From positions 1,605,001-1,669,000 of the forward strand of contig NC_063271.1 of NCBI RefSeq assembly GCF_910591885.1: DNA of 64,000 nt, in the 5' to 3' direction. The position numbers were made by a program, and so were the translations under genes. The stretch comes from Bombus terrestris. Its lineage: Eukaryota > Arthropoda > Insecta > Hymenoptera > Apidae. A model generated the notes under the pieces. It saw only the letters and a program-made list of their open reading frames with translations. It ran no database searches and was not told the origin of the DNA. Numbering within the stretch: the first letter of the stretch is position 1; every line of letters begins with the position of its first letter. Shown here piece after piece: positions 53,900 through 63,795 of this stretch.

Positions 53900-56800
53900 G
53901 TAAAAACGAAGCTAAGGGGAAGCGGAGAATACGTTGTGTGTGCTTTTACCTCGGAACCTTGTCCGTGCTCGTTGATCAAAGCTATTATCCGGTAAAACTT
54001 TGAAGAGGAATCCGAGCCCGCTTCCGGGACAAGCCAGACGTTTCGTGACGTTCGACTATTTCCCTTCGGACTTTGCGTGATCACGGACGATCTACGTGTT
54101 CGTGGCGGTGCATTCGCGAAAAAAAATCCTCCCTCGAAATTCTGCAGAGATCCGCGCGGCAAACGATCTACGACGATCTCTCCAACCCCAGGAAGCACGG
54201 ATTACGTACGGCATGGCAAAAGTCTTGGTCTTGGCGCGAGCGATAGAACTGCTGGGAAAAAAGTAAGAAACGCGAAAGCATTTTCGTAGAGGTATCTTGC
54301 AAATGCTAGAACGAGACATCGATTAATCTTCTCTTTAGATACGAAGAATCCGCTAAACAAGCTAATTTCCGACACGATCGTTGCACGTCTATCGAAAGAA
54401 AGACGCGGCGGAAGTTACTTTTTTACTTTCGCGATTCCTTTTTATCGTTGAACCTCTCGCAAATTATCGAGAATTTTGGGAACGAGATCAGACTGGATAT
54501 CGATCGAGTAGGCGATCCACCTGGAAAGTTTCTCTCGAACAGTTGTTCCTCAAGTAACGCTGTACGGAAAACTTTAGTTTACCATTCACACGGGATTATC
54601 GCTCCTCGTCTTCGTCCATTATCGCTTTTATCTCTCGACAATTTCTTTACGTTCAGCTAATTCGATCATCGATCACTTTCCTGCCTCTAATACGATCGGA
54701 TCAATTACAGATACGCTTGTCTTTGGACCGATCGCATCTCCTGGTCGCTTTAAAATTCTGTGCCCGCGTCGAACGCGTGGTTGCATACTACACGACGGGG
54801 AATAAGAAATTGTCGCGAGAATTAATCTTAATGTAGCGAGACCGACCAAATTTCATTCGGTCGAAATGAACCGGCGAAACCGAATTAAAACGAAGACAAA
54901 AGGAAGAGAAACACCGCTGGCGAATACAAACAACCGGTGCATTAACGAGCGAACGCGCCTACGTTCGTTTCCGCCAACTAATTCATCGACCGCCACACGA
55001 TCTCCCTCTTATGTCCAGAAAAAGGACAGAAATTAATCAGATCGACGCTCATAGATACGAATTAAAGCGACCAATGCGAGTGGAATATTCTCGCGGAAAG
55101 TCTCGAGGAAAGTCTCGAGGAAAACGGTCGATGGCGATTTCCGTGCAGCGTTACAACGGCGCTTGGTCGAGGAAAAGATTGTTAAATATTTGCGACCATG
55201 TCGGAAAGACGCTTAGGACAGGTAGAGTAGATGTATAGTAAATTGCTACTGTCACTCGTCCTGTTCCGGCTGCCAAGACCTCGTTTCTTCGATATTAATG
55301 CGACGCGAGAATTGTAGCCCTCGTTGCAGAAACTGACCCGTTTCTTGTCTCGTTCCCTTAAATTCTGAATGTTGCGTGGCACCAAGAATCCTGCTATCGG
55401 CGTTGGTTTTTGAAGTTCCTCCGAAATACACGAAAGAGGAAAAGCTACGGAGGAGAATTTCTTTAGGCGAGTCGCGCAAAAGCTGTCAACCTTATAAATT
55501 GAAAAATGGAGAAAATCCCAGGAATTTACGATTATTTGTACCGTCTTGTTGCGGCATAAGCGTATTTCTAGTAGTAAATCGTTTGCTTTTTACATAGTCG
55601 TGCGTCGCTGTTAATCGTGTCGGTGTCTTGGAAACGGAACCGTTGAATTTATAAAAGTTCGATCGATTTTACATTTAAAAAGCTCGGTTGTTTTTGGCGC
55701 ATCGTATCCATCTTCGTGCGGTTATTTAAATCTATGCGAGGACGTTGGTCTACGTCGAAGGAAACTCGTGAAATGCGAGCGGTCGTTCGATTGCAGGCTT
55801 CTTGCGGCGTCGATAATTCGTAAAGAAACGGACAGCGAGCACGCGACCGTCACGTGCGCGAGATACGACGTCGTAACAAACGGTGGAAGAAGCGTTTAAT
55901 TACGACATAATGATCTGTTATTAGGCGCAACGACCTTTTCGCGTGCGACACACGTGACCATGTCACGGCACCGAGGAAATTTCTCGTTCGGCGTTGCACG
56001 CCGCGCGGTGTTCCTTCGTAGCGTTATTTTGCCTATCGCCGGTCTTTGCGCCGCTTTTAGTTTACTCTTCGTGTTCCTTCACGCTCCCGTAAATTTCTCA
56101 ATCGTCGTCCCACGGTCCGTCTCTCCGCGCGTGTGTCGAACTCTATGCGCGAGAGGAGAAACGGGAAAAACGGCAGAGATTGGTTTGCTTTGTTTCTCGT
56201 AAGTTGCAGCCAAGTTAAATACCCAGGACTCTGCTTAGACACGCGATTTACATGGGAGCAACATACTAAATCAATTATAGACAAAACACGGATAAAAAGA
56301 AGACAGATGTACTGGCTAACTGGTCGAAACTCTAAACTGAGCATGGGAAATAAACTAAAAATGTACAAGACGATAATAAAATCAATTTGGACGTGCGGAA
56401 CACCACTATGGGGGACAGCAGCAACGAGCCACGTGAATAAACTATAGCCGCTACGATCGAAGATACTCGGAACGATAGTCAACGATCCATGGTATGTCAG
56501 AAATGAGGAAAATACCTTAAAAATACCAACGGTCAAAGAAGAAATCGGCAGGTACGCAAAAAGATACAGGAAAAGAACGACGACACATGAAAACCATCTG
56601 GCTGTCGAAGCGAGCAAAACTCTCATAAAAGGAAAACCAAAGAGAAGACCCCACCGACCTCGTTGAAGAAATAAAATAGACAAACTCGAAGACGGGGTGT
56701 AGCCATCCACGTGTCATTTAGCGATAAAGCTAGAAAAATTTACCGAATGTCCAGCTGGACATATCGTAAAGTACAAATGAAATAATAAAAATAAGAAGTC

Positions 56801-59714
56801 GGAGAGATTATCGCGCGCGTCGTATCGAAAAGAAAACGAGAAACTCCGCCGGGAGCCCGTTGTCTGATCGAAGCTGAAAGGAGAATTTCGCGTTCCTTTT
56901 TCAACGAGTGCGAGAAGCGCAAAGAGAGACTCGTAACTCGATGACGCGCGCCGTCGTAGAACGTACGATACTTGTCGCGTGGGCCATTTCATGGGACTCT
57001 ACCATTTACGCGAAACAATGCCCAGAGTAACGGACTCGTCCTTTTTTCGTAGAAAAGAAAGAACGAGGAAGATGGCCGGGTCTATGGTCCGTGCAAAGCA
57101 CCGTATCGTCCCGTAAATTCAAGCGACAGAGAAAAATTCTCGTGGACTCCGCGTTTCAAACGTTTCGCGTTACGTACTTTTACCGGCTTCTCCTATTTTC
57201 CACGTGGACCTGTCGCGCGCCAAGATCGGTTCAGCGAAGAATTCGCGATCGCTTTTGCCGCGGACGCTGTCGCGACGGCTACGAACTTTGATCGAACGGA
57301 GACAGAGAACGTCGAAGGCGGCGAGGACGATCGATGATCCGAAGACAGTTTGCAACGTCGAAAATGAGGTTCCTGGCGCGGTGACAGCGTCGGACCTCGC
57401 TCGAGTTACTCGAAAATTGACAGCGGCGCTGGACGTTTATAATTCAAGACGGTTGTCGGACGACGTCGTGACATCGGCAAAGTGTAAAAGTTCGCGCTCG
57501 AGCGAACAGCAAAGTTTGCTGGAAAATTTGTTCGCCAAAGTGCCTCGTACACCGCGATGAAAAATGAGATGTAACGAAGAGGTTGCTTTAATAGACGAAG
57601 ATCTTTACGTACGAAGAAGAAGTTTCTTGATATTAGATAGCGGCCGTTCGCGATCTAAGTTTTAAACCTAGACGTAAAACATTCCTTTTGTCCTAAATCG
57701 TTGTTATCGTCGTAGAGAAACCAGACCCCGGTCATATACGTACAATGTTTACGTATATCGGAAAGCGTAAACGTAAACGTTCGTTGTATTTAGCATGCAC
57801 ACGGTTAATGGAAAAGCGAAAGAGAAACAAAGTCGATAATACCGTGCATTGGCATAATACATACCGTAATGCGGTCGGGGCAAACCCTCGAGATCTCCTA
57901 ATTAATACCACGTTAATAGGCAAATCGAAGATGCCTCACGACTGGCACAGTTGCGTAGCCGCGATGCTTCCTTTCCCCGTAGGGTACGATCGTTGAACTA
58001 ATTACGACGACGACGACGACGACGACGAACTCGATGCATGCAAATTATCGATTCGCAACGGTTTTCTTGCGAATCCTTTTGCACTGTCGGTCAGTTTCTT
58101 TTCTTTTAACGCACTGCCGGAAGACTCTGGAGAAAAAGAAGAAGGATCGTTAATCAAGCGATTCTTATTCCCTAATTATCGATAATGAGCTAACGTGATT
58201 AATCGTTGGTTGATTACTAGCGGAGAGGAGCGAGCCGAAGCTCTCTCGACTAATACAAATTGCTGATTAATTCAACGTCGATAAAGCCACGCAGAAGTGG
58301 TACGTTTACCACGGTGTCGAAACTGCGCAGCGGTGGCTGGCACGTACGTTGCATGAATTCGCCAAAGTCGCTCAACGGCTGATATAATTATTTCAGGAGG
58401 ACCTCGTGGCACGGCTGACAAGGGAGAAAGCGGAGCAGCTACGGACATTGTCCTCGCAGCTGCTGCTCTTCGAATCGAGGCTTTGTCGAAAACAGAAGGA
58501 GATCGAGGCTAGTCTGGCGCAACGAGAGTCCATTATTCTCAGACAACAGAGGGTGATTCGTCAATTGCAAAGCAGATTGGCGGAAAGAAGTGCCGGGACG
58601 AGAGATTCGCCACCTTGCGACGCTCTGGATAGATTGGACAGTCTCGGAGACAGCGACAGCGCCGTTGTTCTCGAGGAGGCGGCGGACGACCTAGCGCCAC
58701 CGAGGTACGCGTACGCTTCGTTTAACCGAAACGCGCACGAATTTTCTCTCCGCGCCTTTAAAACTATCGTTACGTCCATTTACTATTTACCAGCCAAGGT
58801 AAAGATAGATAGAATCCTTTGCTTCTACGCGATGACTAAATTTACTTAAATTTACTTCGTACGGTTAATAAAATATCCTTCGCAGGTTTCGCTCGAACAT
58901 CACCGACGTGACGGTGATCCGATCGGTTTCGGACGCGGTCGAACCGTCGAGCAAGTACTCGTCGATGCGACGATGCAACGGTTTCCTCAGGAGACCGGAG
59001 ATCTTGGAGACCGTTTACTCGGTGGAGGAGGACGGAGACAGCGAAAACAATCAGGACCCGTCCGAATCGACGGAAAACTCGGAATGCGAGGAGAGACGGG
59101 CAAAGAACTTGGGAAACGGAAAGGGCAGACTTCAGGATTTGTACGGCAGCTTCGAGAGACTCGCTCAAGAGGCAGACTCCCCGCCCAACGAGAGACCGAG
59201 GGACGAAAGTCAGCAGGCGCAGGTAAGAAAATCTTTTTGTCCGAATATCCACTTAGTCGCAACCGTCTTTCGTCTATTCGCATACGCGCTATATGCCCCG
59301 CTATCGAACTTTTTTCGTCGATTCGCGTCCGAGCAACGTCTTGGAACATACGAGCATACGAGAATTTTCTTCCCCTTTGAGAATCCTCTTCGATTCGTTT
59401 ATCTGTCCTTTTTTACCATATTTGCGGCATTTTCGGAATCCTTTGAAATCAAACGTTCGTGCAACCGCGTCCATCGTACTCTCGATTCTTTCTCGTAAAT
59501 TCTGAAAGTGGCGATTCTGAATCTCGTCTTTTTCCAGGTCACGTACAACAGGGTAATGAGTAATCACCGATCAGTGACGAAGCCAAAAGACGTTAAGTAC
59601 AAGAGGATAAACAAGGCGAAGTCGAAAAGCCTGGAAGAACTGAGGGGACGACTGAGAAATTGGGTGGAGAAAGGGAACAAAATCGCTATATCGTTGGATC
59701 AATCTTACGCCTGA
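53720..59714 (+). CDS. Unrecognised coiled-coil protein, four visible coding exons
   Basis: Four exons (53704-53899, 58397-58704, 58886-59222, 59538-59714) join with GT/AG borders and matching phases (0, 2, 0) into a 333-residue frame starting at the ATG at 53720. Residues about 28-124 form a long alpha-helical, Leu/Gln/Arg/Glu-rich coiled coil. Residues about 125-275 are acidic and Ser-rich, probably disordered. The last 58 residues form a basic tail with a KSKSLEEL-type helix followed by a Trp. There is no signal peptide or membrane segment, so a cytosolic scaffold or cytoskeleton-associated role is possible but unproven. I do not recognise the family. The start is uncertain: the ATG has T at -3, and the frame stays open to the exon's 5' edge, so an upstream coding exon is possible (see 32752). 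A second in-frame ATG at 53789 is an alternative. Confidence is high that this is a gene and low on function. Confidence 0.85.
55089..55124. repeat. Three 12-bp direct repeats
   Basis: TCTCGCGGAAAG, TCTCGAGGAAAG and TCTCGAGGAAAA in tandem inside the intron of the coiled-coil gene. Confidence 0.85.
56208..56800 (+). mobile_element. 5'-truncated Jockey-type non-LTR retrotransposon tail
   Basis: From about 56208 the frame reads as the C-terminal end of a Jockey-clade reverse transcriptase: VKYPGLCLDTRFTWEQHTKS, then the RRQMYWLTGR / KLKMYKTIIKSIWTCGTPLW block that is typical of insect elements. An in-frame TAG at 56445-56447 interrupts it. The same frame then continues with LRSKILGTIVNDPWYVRNEE and KIPTVKEEI to a TGA at about 56665. 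A 3' UTR follows, with the sequence GAATGTCCAGCTGGACATAT and an A-rich tail (to about 56800), a typical end for the family. It lies in the first visible intron of the coiled-coil gene, in sense orientation. Dead copy: 5' truncated with an internal stop. No target-site duplication could be identified. Confidence 0.85.
57226..57560 (+). CDS. Possible alternative terminal exon inside the coiled-coil gene intron
   Basis: A frame with protein-like composition runs to a TGA at 57558-57560 and includes TASDLARVTRKLTAALDVYN and SEQQSLLENLFAKVPRTPR. Translation is open back to about 57111, but only the last 75 or so codons look convincing. A phase-0 acceptor (GCCAAG|ATCGGT) at 57225/57226 would let it follow the 53704-53899 exon and give a shorter isoform. 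The pyrimidine tract is weak and no AATAAA follows nearby, so this may be chance. Confidence 0.27.
58004..58028. repeat. (ACG)8 microsatellite
   Basis: Eight ACG units just 5' of the second visible exon of the coiled-coil gene. CpG-containing trinucleotide repeats fit the CpG-rich background. Confidence 0.95.
58397..58704 (+). CDS. Coiled-coil gene, second visible exon
   Basis: The acceptor is TTTCAG|GAGGAC at 58396/58397. The donor is CCGAG|GTACGC at 58704/58705. Length is 308 bases, entering in phase 0 and leaving in phase 2. It encodes most of the coiled coil (Glu-Asp-Leu-Val-Ala-Arg onward, ending near QLQSRLAERS) and then an acidic linker with Asp/Ser/Glu/Ala runs. In-frame translation continues past the donor into intron codons with no conserved look, which supports the donor chosen. 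Confidence 0.85.
58886..59222 (+). CDS. Coiled-coil gene, third visible exon
   Basis: The acceptor is CTTCGCAG|GTTTCG at 58885/58886. The donor is GCGCAG|GTAAGAAA at 59222/59223, close to consensus. Length is 337 bases, entering in phase 2 and leaving in phase 0. It encodes a hydrophilic, probably disordered region containing PEILETVYSVEED and a run rich in Glu, Ser and Asn, then a short helix around LQDLYGSFERLAQEA. Confidence 0.85.
59538..59714 (+). CDS. Coiled-coil gene, terminal coding exon
   Basis: The acceptor is TTTTTCCAG|GTCACG at 59537/59538 after a good pyrimidine tract. The TGA stop is at 59712-59714. It encodes 58 residues of a strongly basic C-terminus (many Lys and Arg) with an amphipathic helix around SLEELRGRLRNWVEKG. 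The basic helix could bind acidic partners or membranes, but that is inference. Confidence 0.85.
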   Translation, partial: VTYNRVMSNHRSVTKPKDVKYKRINKAKSKSLEELRGRLRNWVEKGNKIAISLDQSYA

Positions 59715-61441
59715 ATCTCTACTTTCTGAAAGTATATTATACAAATTGTTGGAAACGGCGATCGAGATCGATCGATCGTTCGTCGTCGTGCACGCGGCAA
59801 CCTCGAGCGTCGACGATATAGTAGCGGACGTCGACGCGATCGATCGCCGTTGTATATTTAATTAAAATTCTCATCGCTCCATGTGATATTTACCGTAGTG
59901 TCTCGAGAATTAATTAGAAACTTTACGCACCGCGGAATACGTTGCGCGTGGACAATTTTAACATTTGTGATATATATAATGATTTTATGATAATGCAACC
60001 ACGTTATCTAGTGATAATTATGGTCGTCGCGATCGCGGAACGGTAAGAGGAGTAACGCTAATGGACGAGAACGAGACGAGATAATCGAGAATATTTGCTA
60101 TTCGCGTAAACGTAACTTGTACTATGTCAAACTCGCGTTGCCAAATTCTCTGGCGTACAATCTGCATCGTAAATCGAAATTGCCTCTCTCACCGCGAACG
60201 AAACTAAACGCGCGCCCGATATAACCGAGTCGTAGCTTCCTTCCTTCCTTTCCACACGTTCGCCAAATCGTCGATCACTGACTGACGCAACGTTTAATCG
60301 GTACGAGATATCGCAGCTTCTTCAAAAAGAGAAGAACGTACGCCCGATCGCATTGTCCAACGGATCTGAGCTCGATCTTTTATCTCTAAAAATTGCTTAA
60401 ACGCCTTATATATGGCTCTGTCGCGTCATACTCCCTTATCCGCCTGTATATCTTTGCCTATACGCAAAAAGAACAAACGGGATAAAAGCTTTCAACGCGT
60501 CATACGCGAAACTTGTACGATATTCTCGAGCATCTTACGAGATACGATATCTTCTTTCTTATGTCGTTCAACGAACATCCTACATTTTATTCGGTATCGA
60601 CAAATGTGCCACTCTATCTACTTTTCTATTAAGATTTCGTAGGGCGAACTTGCTCATCGATTCTATCGCCAGGCTAATCGAAACAACCGACACTGTGTAC
60701 CGTAGCGAAAAGAGACCCGATTCGAGTTAACGCGCTTACCGTAATCGTAGATATCGAAAATTATTATCGAGAGGTAATACTATATGAAATATGCGTATAC
60801 CGAACGATAAATGCTTTAAAAAATCACGATACTTAAAGTATCGATGAATATATTTTGACTCGACCATTGTATTCCGTTACTGCGATTGTTTCGATCGGTC
60901 TGGCTACTGAATTTCTTTAGATAATCTTCGAGATTATCTGATTTAATCGACGGAAGATAATCAATATCTATATATGTATATGTGATGCATTTACTGAATC
61001 TAATGCAGCACGAGTTATTTTTCGAGATTTACGAATGTCTTTTCGATGCGATTAAAAAAAATGTTCGTAAGACACGAGTTACACTGTAGCATAATATTTT
61101 TCGATCGTTCTTTACGCCGTACCAACGACACGAACTCGACACTCTATTTATTTATCGACCATGTATGTGCGGCCGTCGTCTAACCTTTCTGTCTCATTTT
61201 ATTCAAATGAGAAAACTATTCTTGCGGGTACCTGTGTAATGTTAAAAAATACATAGAAACGTTTTCTATTTCGCGTTCCGTTCGAGGCGAATTTATATTT
61301 AACCGGCGCGTCCTCGAACGGGATAAGGGTACAAGAAAACTATCGACAATCCCCAATTTTGAAAAAAAAAAAAAACACACAAAACATATTCTATTAGAGA
61401 GGAATCTACAGAAAGTTCTTTTGTAAATAAGATGAGATGAA

Positions 61442-61459
61442 ATATATATATATATATAT
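61442..61459. repeat. (AT)9 microsatellite
   Basis: Uninterrupted AT repeat inside the presumed 3' UTR. Confidence 0.95.
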
Positions 61460-62013
61460 TATGATATGTAATAGCTTAAGGTTAAGACTCTTCGGAATTC
61501 TGCAAAAGATTATCATGTAGATAGCCGCGTTAATAAGAACAATAAATTTTAACGATAGAGAATCAAGTTTTATGTTCCTGTAGGCTGCATAACAGCCATC
61601 GACAGATCTCGTGCATAATATATTTGCGCGCTTATAAATACATATACTTATAAATAAATCGCATATAAATATACAAATATATATAAACGAAATACTATAT
61701 GAAACTGTAATTGAGTCTACTTTGCTAATGGCGAAATGGGAATGAGAGAAGAAAAAAGTCGGAATAACCTGAGCACACTGACTCTGATGAATCTGTGGTA
61801 TCGTATTTACAGATGTTCCAATATACGCGTGAACGATATAGATGCTACAGAACCGATACAGATATCACAAATGGTTTATAAAGAAAGTCGACTGTCATTC
61901 TAATTTATGTAAACGATGTATCGTGTATACCATCGCTTTCTTAGAAAATTAGTAAACTGCTATCGATATTAATAATTACCGCATTATTATTTTAATTATT
62001 ATATTAAATCGCA

Positions 62014-62019
62014 AATAAA
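62014..62019 (+). terminator. Poly(A) signal AATAAA
   Basis: Canonical AATAAA, followed within about 25 bases by a GT-rich downstream element. It is the last strong signal before HEN1 and the likely 3' end of the coiled-coil transcript. Confidence 0.45.
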
Positions 62020-62035
62020 TTATAATACAAAAATT

Positions 62036-62788
62036 TGTTGCGTGTGTCATTGTACCCTTTCAATTTCAAGCGTAATGGCAAACCATGGAATTAAACGATA
62101 TAGCTTTTGAAATATAATCTTGTTTCAATTACAATGTCGCACATATTCGTTTAGCTCTTACGATTTGTTCAAAATAGTTATCCATCTTTCGCAGATCTAA
62201 GGCTTTCGTACATCCTACTTATACAAAAAATCTAATGATTCCTTTAGAATTACCAAAGTTGTGGATTAGGTTTTTCTTGATTTTCTTGATACCAATGAAG
62301 TAATATTTTCTGACATACTGTAAAAGCATAACATTTTATACTTTCTTTACGATTATACGATCTATCCTGTTCTATATTTTAGTTATAATTTCGTAAAGAC
62401 TCAAACCTACAAATTTCATAGAACACTTTTGTCTTAATTTAAACCGGTGTGTGCCATTGACTAAATACAGGATAGACCTGAATCTGCTATCTATTGCTAT
62501 ACCGTGTTAAGTCGATAATGTCGCATGTGATACGAAAATGGTAAGGGGGTCAAGCGACATCTAAAACGTGAGACACGAAAAAGCATTGCATGTTACATCT
62601 ATTTTGTACCTCGTTTGCGGCGCTATTTTAGTATTGGCGCGTTTTGAATCATTCTACCAATCGGATTCAATTCGGTGACCACCTTCAAAACAAAATAATA
62701 TGGCTGGTATTACGCATAACGGAAAGTTAACCGGGATGCGTTAATAAAATTTGATAGCGATCAAAATCATTTGATCTTTCTTAGTGAC
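62036..62788 (+). promoter_or_regulatory. Intergenic region and likely HEN1 promoter / 5' UTR
   Basis: No gene is seen here. The stretch lies between the presumed 3' end of the upstream gene and the first HEN1 codon. Near 62625-62680 it has GCGGCGCTATTTTAG, an E2F-like TTGGCGCG and a CCAAT core, which resembles a TATA-less housekeeping or germline promoter. A pyrimidine-rich TTTCTTAG just before TGACATG (acceptor-like AG at 62783-62784) raises the possibility that the first HEN1 codon lies just inside a second exon, with a 5' UTR exon further upstream. Confidence 0.35.
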
Positions 62789-63058
62789 ATGATTATTGTG
62801 CTCTTCTATGTGATCTATTTCTTTGGCAAGTTTATATATCAAAATTATCGAAGCAAAAGACGAGAAACAATGGATACTGATACGGTTAACGCGGAGCCAG
62901 AACTCAACATTACTGAAGAAGATCGTAGAATGATAGATCCTGAGGCACCTCAGAGTTTTGAAGAAAATATCAAATTTTTCCCGCCGGCGTACATCCAGAG
63001 ATATGCTGCTGTTGCCGATGTACTTAATAGTGACAGATATCGAGGAAAATTACGCAAG
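62789..63058 (+). CDS. HEN1: HEN1 exon 1 (first visible coding exon)
   Basis: 90 codons from ATG 62789 to Lys90, donor CGCAAG|GTATTC at 63058/63059, phase 0. It contains the hydrophobic N-terminus, an acidic linker (TEEDRRMIDPEAPQSFEE) and the conserved FFPPAYIQRY segment. The frame is open a further six codons upstream of the ATG but without another Met. Confidence 0.88.
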
Positions 63059-63795
63059 GTATTCCGCTTTCATATCTTCGCAATAACTTTACACGTGGAT
63101 TTTTCTTTATTGCTAGAAATATACTTATCAATTTTTCGCCCAATTTTACATATGATATAATACCATTTATTTCGTATTACATGTTTGATATTTGCAAACA
63201 TGGATTTAACAAATTTTTAACAGGTAATAAAATGACTAATCTCCTTCTTTGTTTAGATCGTTGACTTTGGATGTGCAGAACTTGGTTTTTTAACACACCT
63301 AAAAAATACAATTGGCATACAAGAAATATTATGCGTGGATATTAATAGATCGCTTTTAGAAGCTTATAAAAATAGAGGTGCTCCCTTAGTATCTGAATAT
63401 TTACATAGAAGAACCGCACCTTTTGTAATTGAGATAGACGAAGGTTGCATTACTCAAAATGACAATAAGCTAAAAAACACAGATGCTGTAATCTGCATAG
63501 AATTGTAGGTTGCTATATATCGTGATCGATTGTTTTTAATTTTACTTTTCAAACGATAAAAAACTCGTATAATATTATTTCATAGGATATAACGCATATT
63601 TTAACACTTTAGGATCGAGCATTTGTATCCAGATACTTTAATAAATTTACCTTACAATATTTTTGGGTATATCAGACCGTTATTGGTAGTGATAACAACT
63701 CCAAATGCAGATTTTAATGCATTATTCCCAAACTTTTCTGGGTTTAGACATCCTGATCATAAATTTGAATGGACCAGACAACAATTTCAAGATTG
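62789..63795 (+). CDS. HEN1: HEN1 small-RNA 2'-O-methyltransferase (5' part)
   Basis: Homologue of HEN1/HENMT1, which uses S-adenosylmethionine to methylate the 2'-OH of the 3'-terminal nucleotide of piRNAs (and, in insects, Ago2-loaded siRNAs), protecting them from tailing and decay. Exons 62789-63058, 63257-63504 and 63613-63795 join in phase (0, 2, 2). Residues 1-17 are hydrophobic and followed by RSKRR. FEENIKFFPPAYIQRY matches the family's N-terminal entry to the domain. SAM motif I is VDFGCAELGF (92-101), with the ribose-binding acidic residue in CVDIN (Asp118). The metal-binding set is Glu172, Glu175 and His176 (CIELIEHL) plus His222 (HPDHKFEW), all intact. About 233 residues are visible; the family is usually near 400, so the C-terminus lies beyond the window. 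Met28 (62870) is an alternative start without the hydrophobic segment. Confidence 0.93.
63257..63504 (+). CDS. HEN1: HEN1 exon 2
   Basis: Acceptor TTTGTTTAG|ATCGTT, donor GAATT|GTAGGT. It carries SAM motif I, the CVDIN strand and the first metal-binding Glu (CIEL). Leaving phase is 2, splitting the Leu codon between CIE and IEH; the next exon restores it exactly. Confidence 0.9.
63613..63795 (+). CDS. HEN1: HEN1 exon 3
   Basis: Acceptor CACTTTAG|GATCGAG, donor GATTG|GTAATG. It encodes IEHLYPDTL, the VVITTPNADFN strand-loop typical of the family and HPDHKFEWTRQQFQDW, with the last metal ligand His222. It ends splitting the Trp234 codon. The following exon is not recognisable in the remaining 205 bases. 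Confidence 0.9.

Larger units (their letters stand above)
53900..58396 (+). other. First visible intron of the coiled-coil gene
   Basis: A 4,497-bp intron bounded by GTAAAA and TTTCAG. It holds the Jockey tail (56208-56800), the possible alternative exon (57226-57560), three 12-bp tandem copies at 55089-55124 and an ACG microsatellite at 58004-58028. Confidence 0.75.
59715..62035 (+). other. Probable 3' UTR of the coiled-coil gene
   Basis: No coding frame is supported between the stop at 59714 and the HEN1 start. Composition shifts to AT-rich. AATAAA signals occur at 61541, 61653 and 62014. The last is followed about 20 bases later by a GT-rich stretch (TTGTTGCGTGTGTCATTG), the best downstream element, so I place the probable cleavage site near 62035. 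The earlier signals would give shorter isoforms. A 14-base A-run (61362-61375) and a TA microsatellite (61442-61459) lie inside. An octamer TATCGATA, identical to the Drosophila DRE promoter element, sits at 61961 and may instead belong to the HEN1 promoter. Confidence 0.5.
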
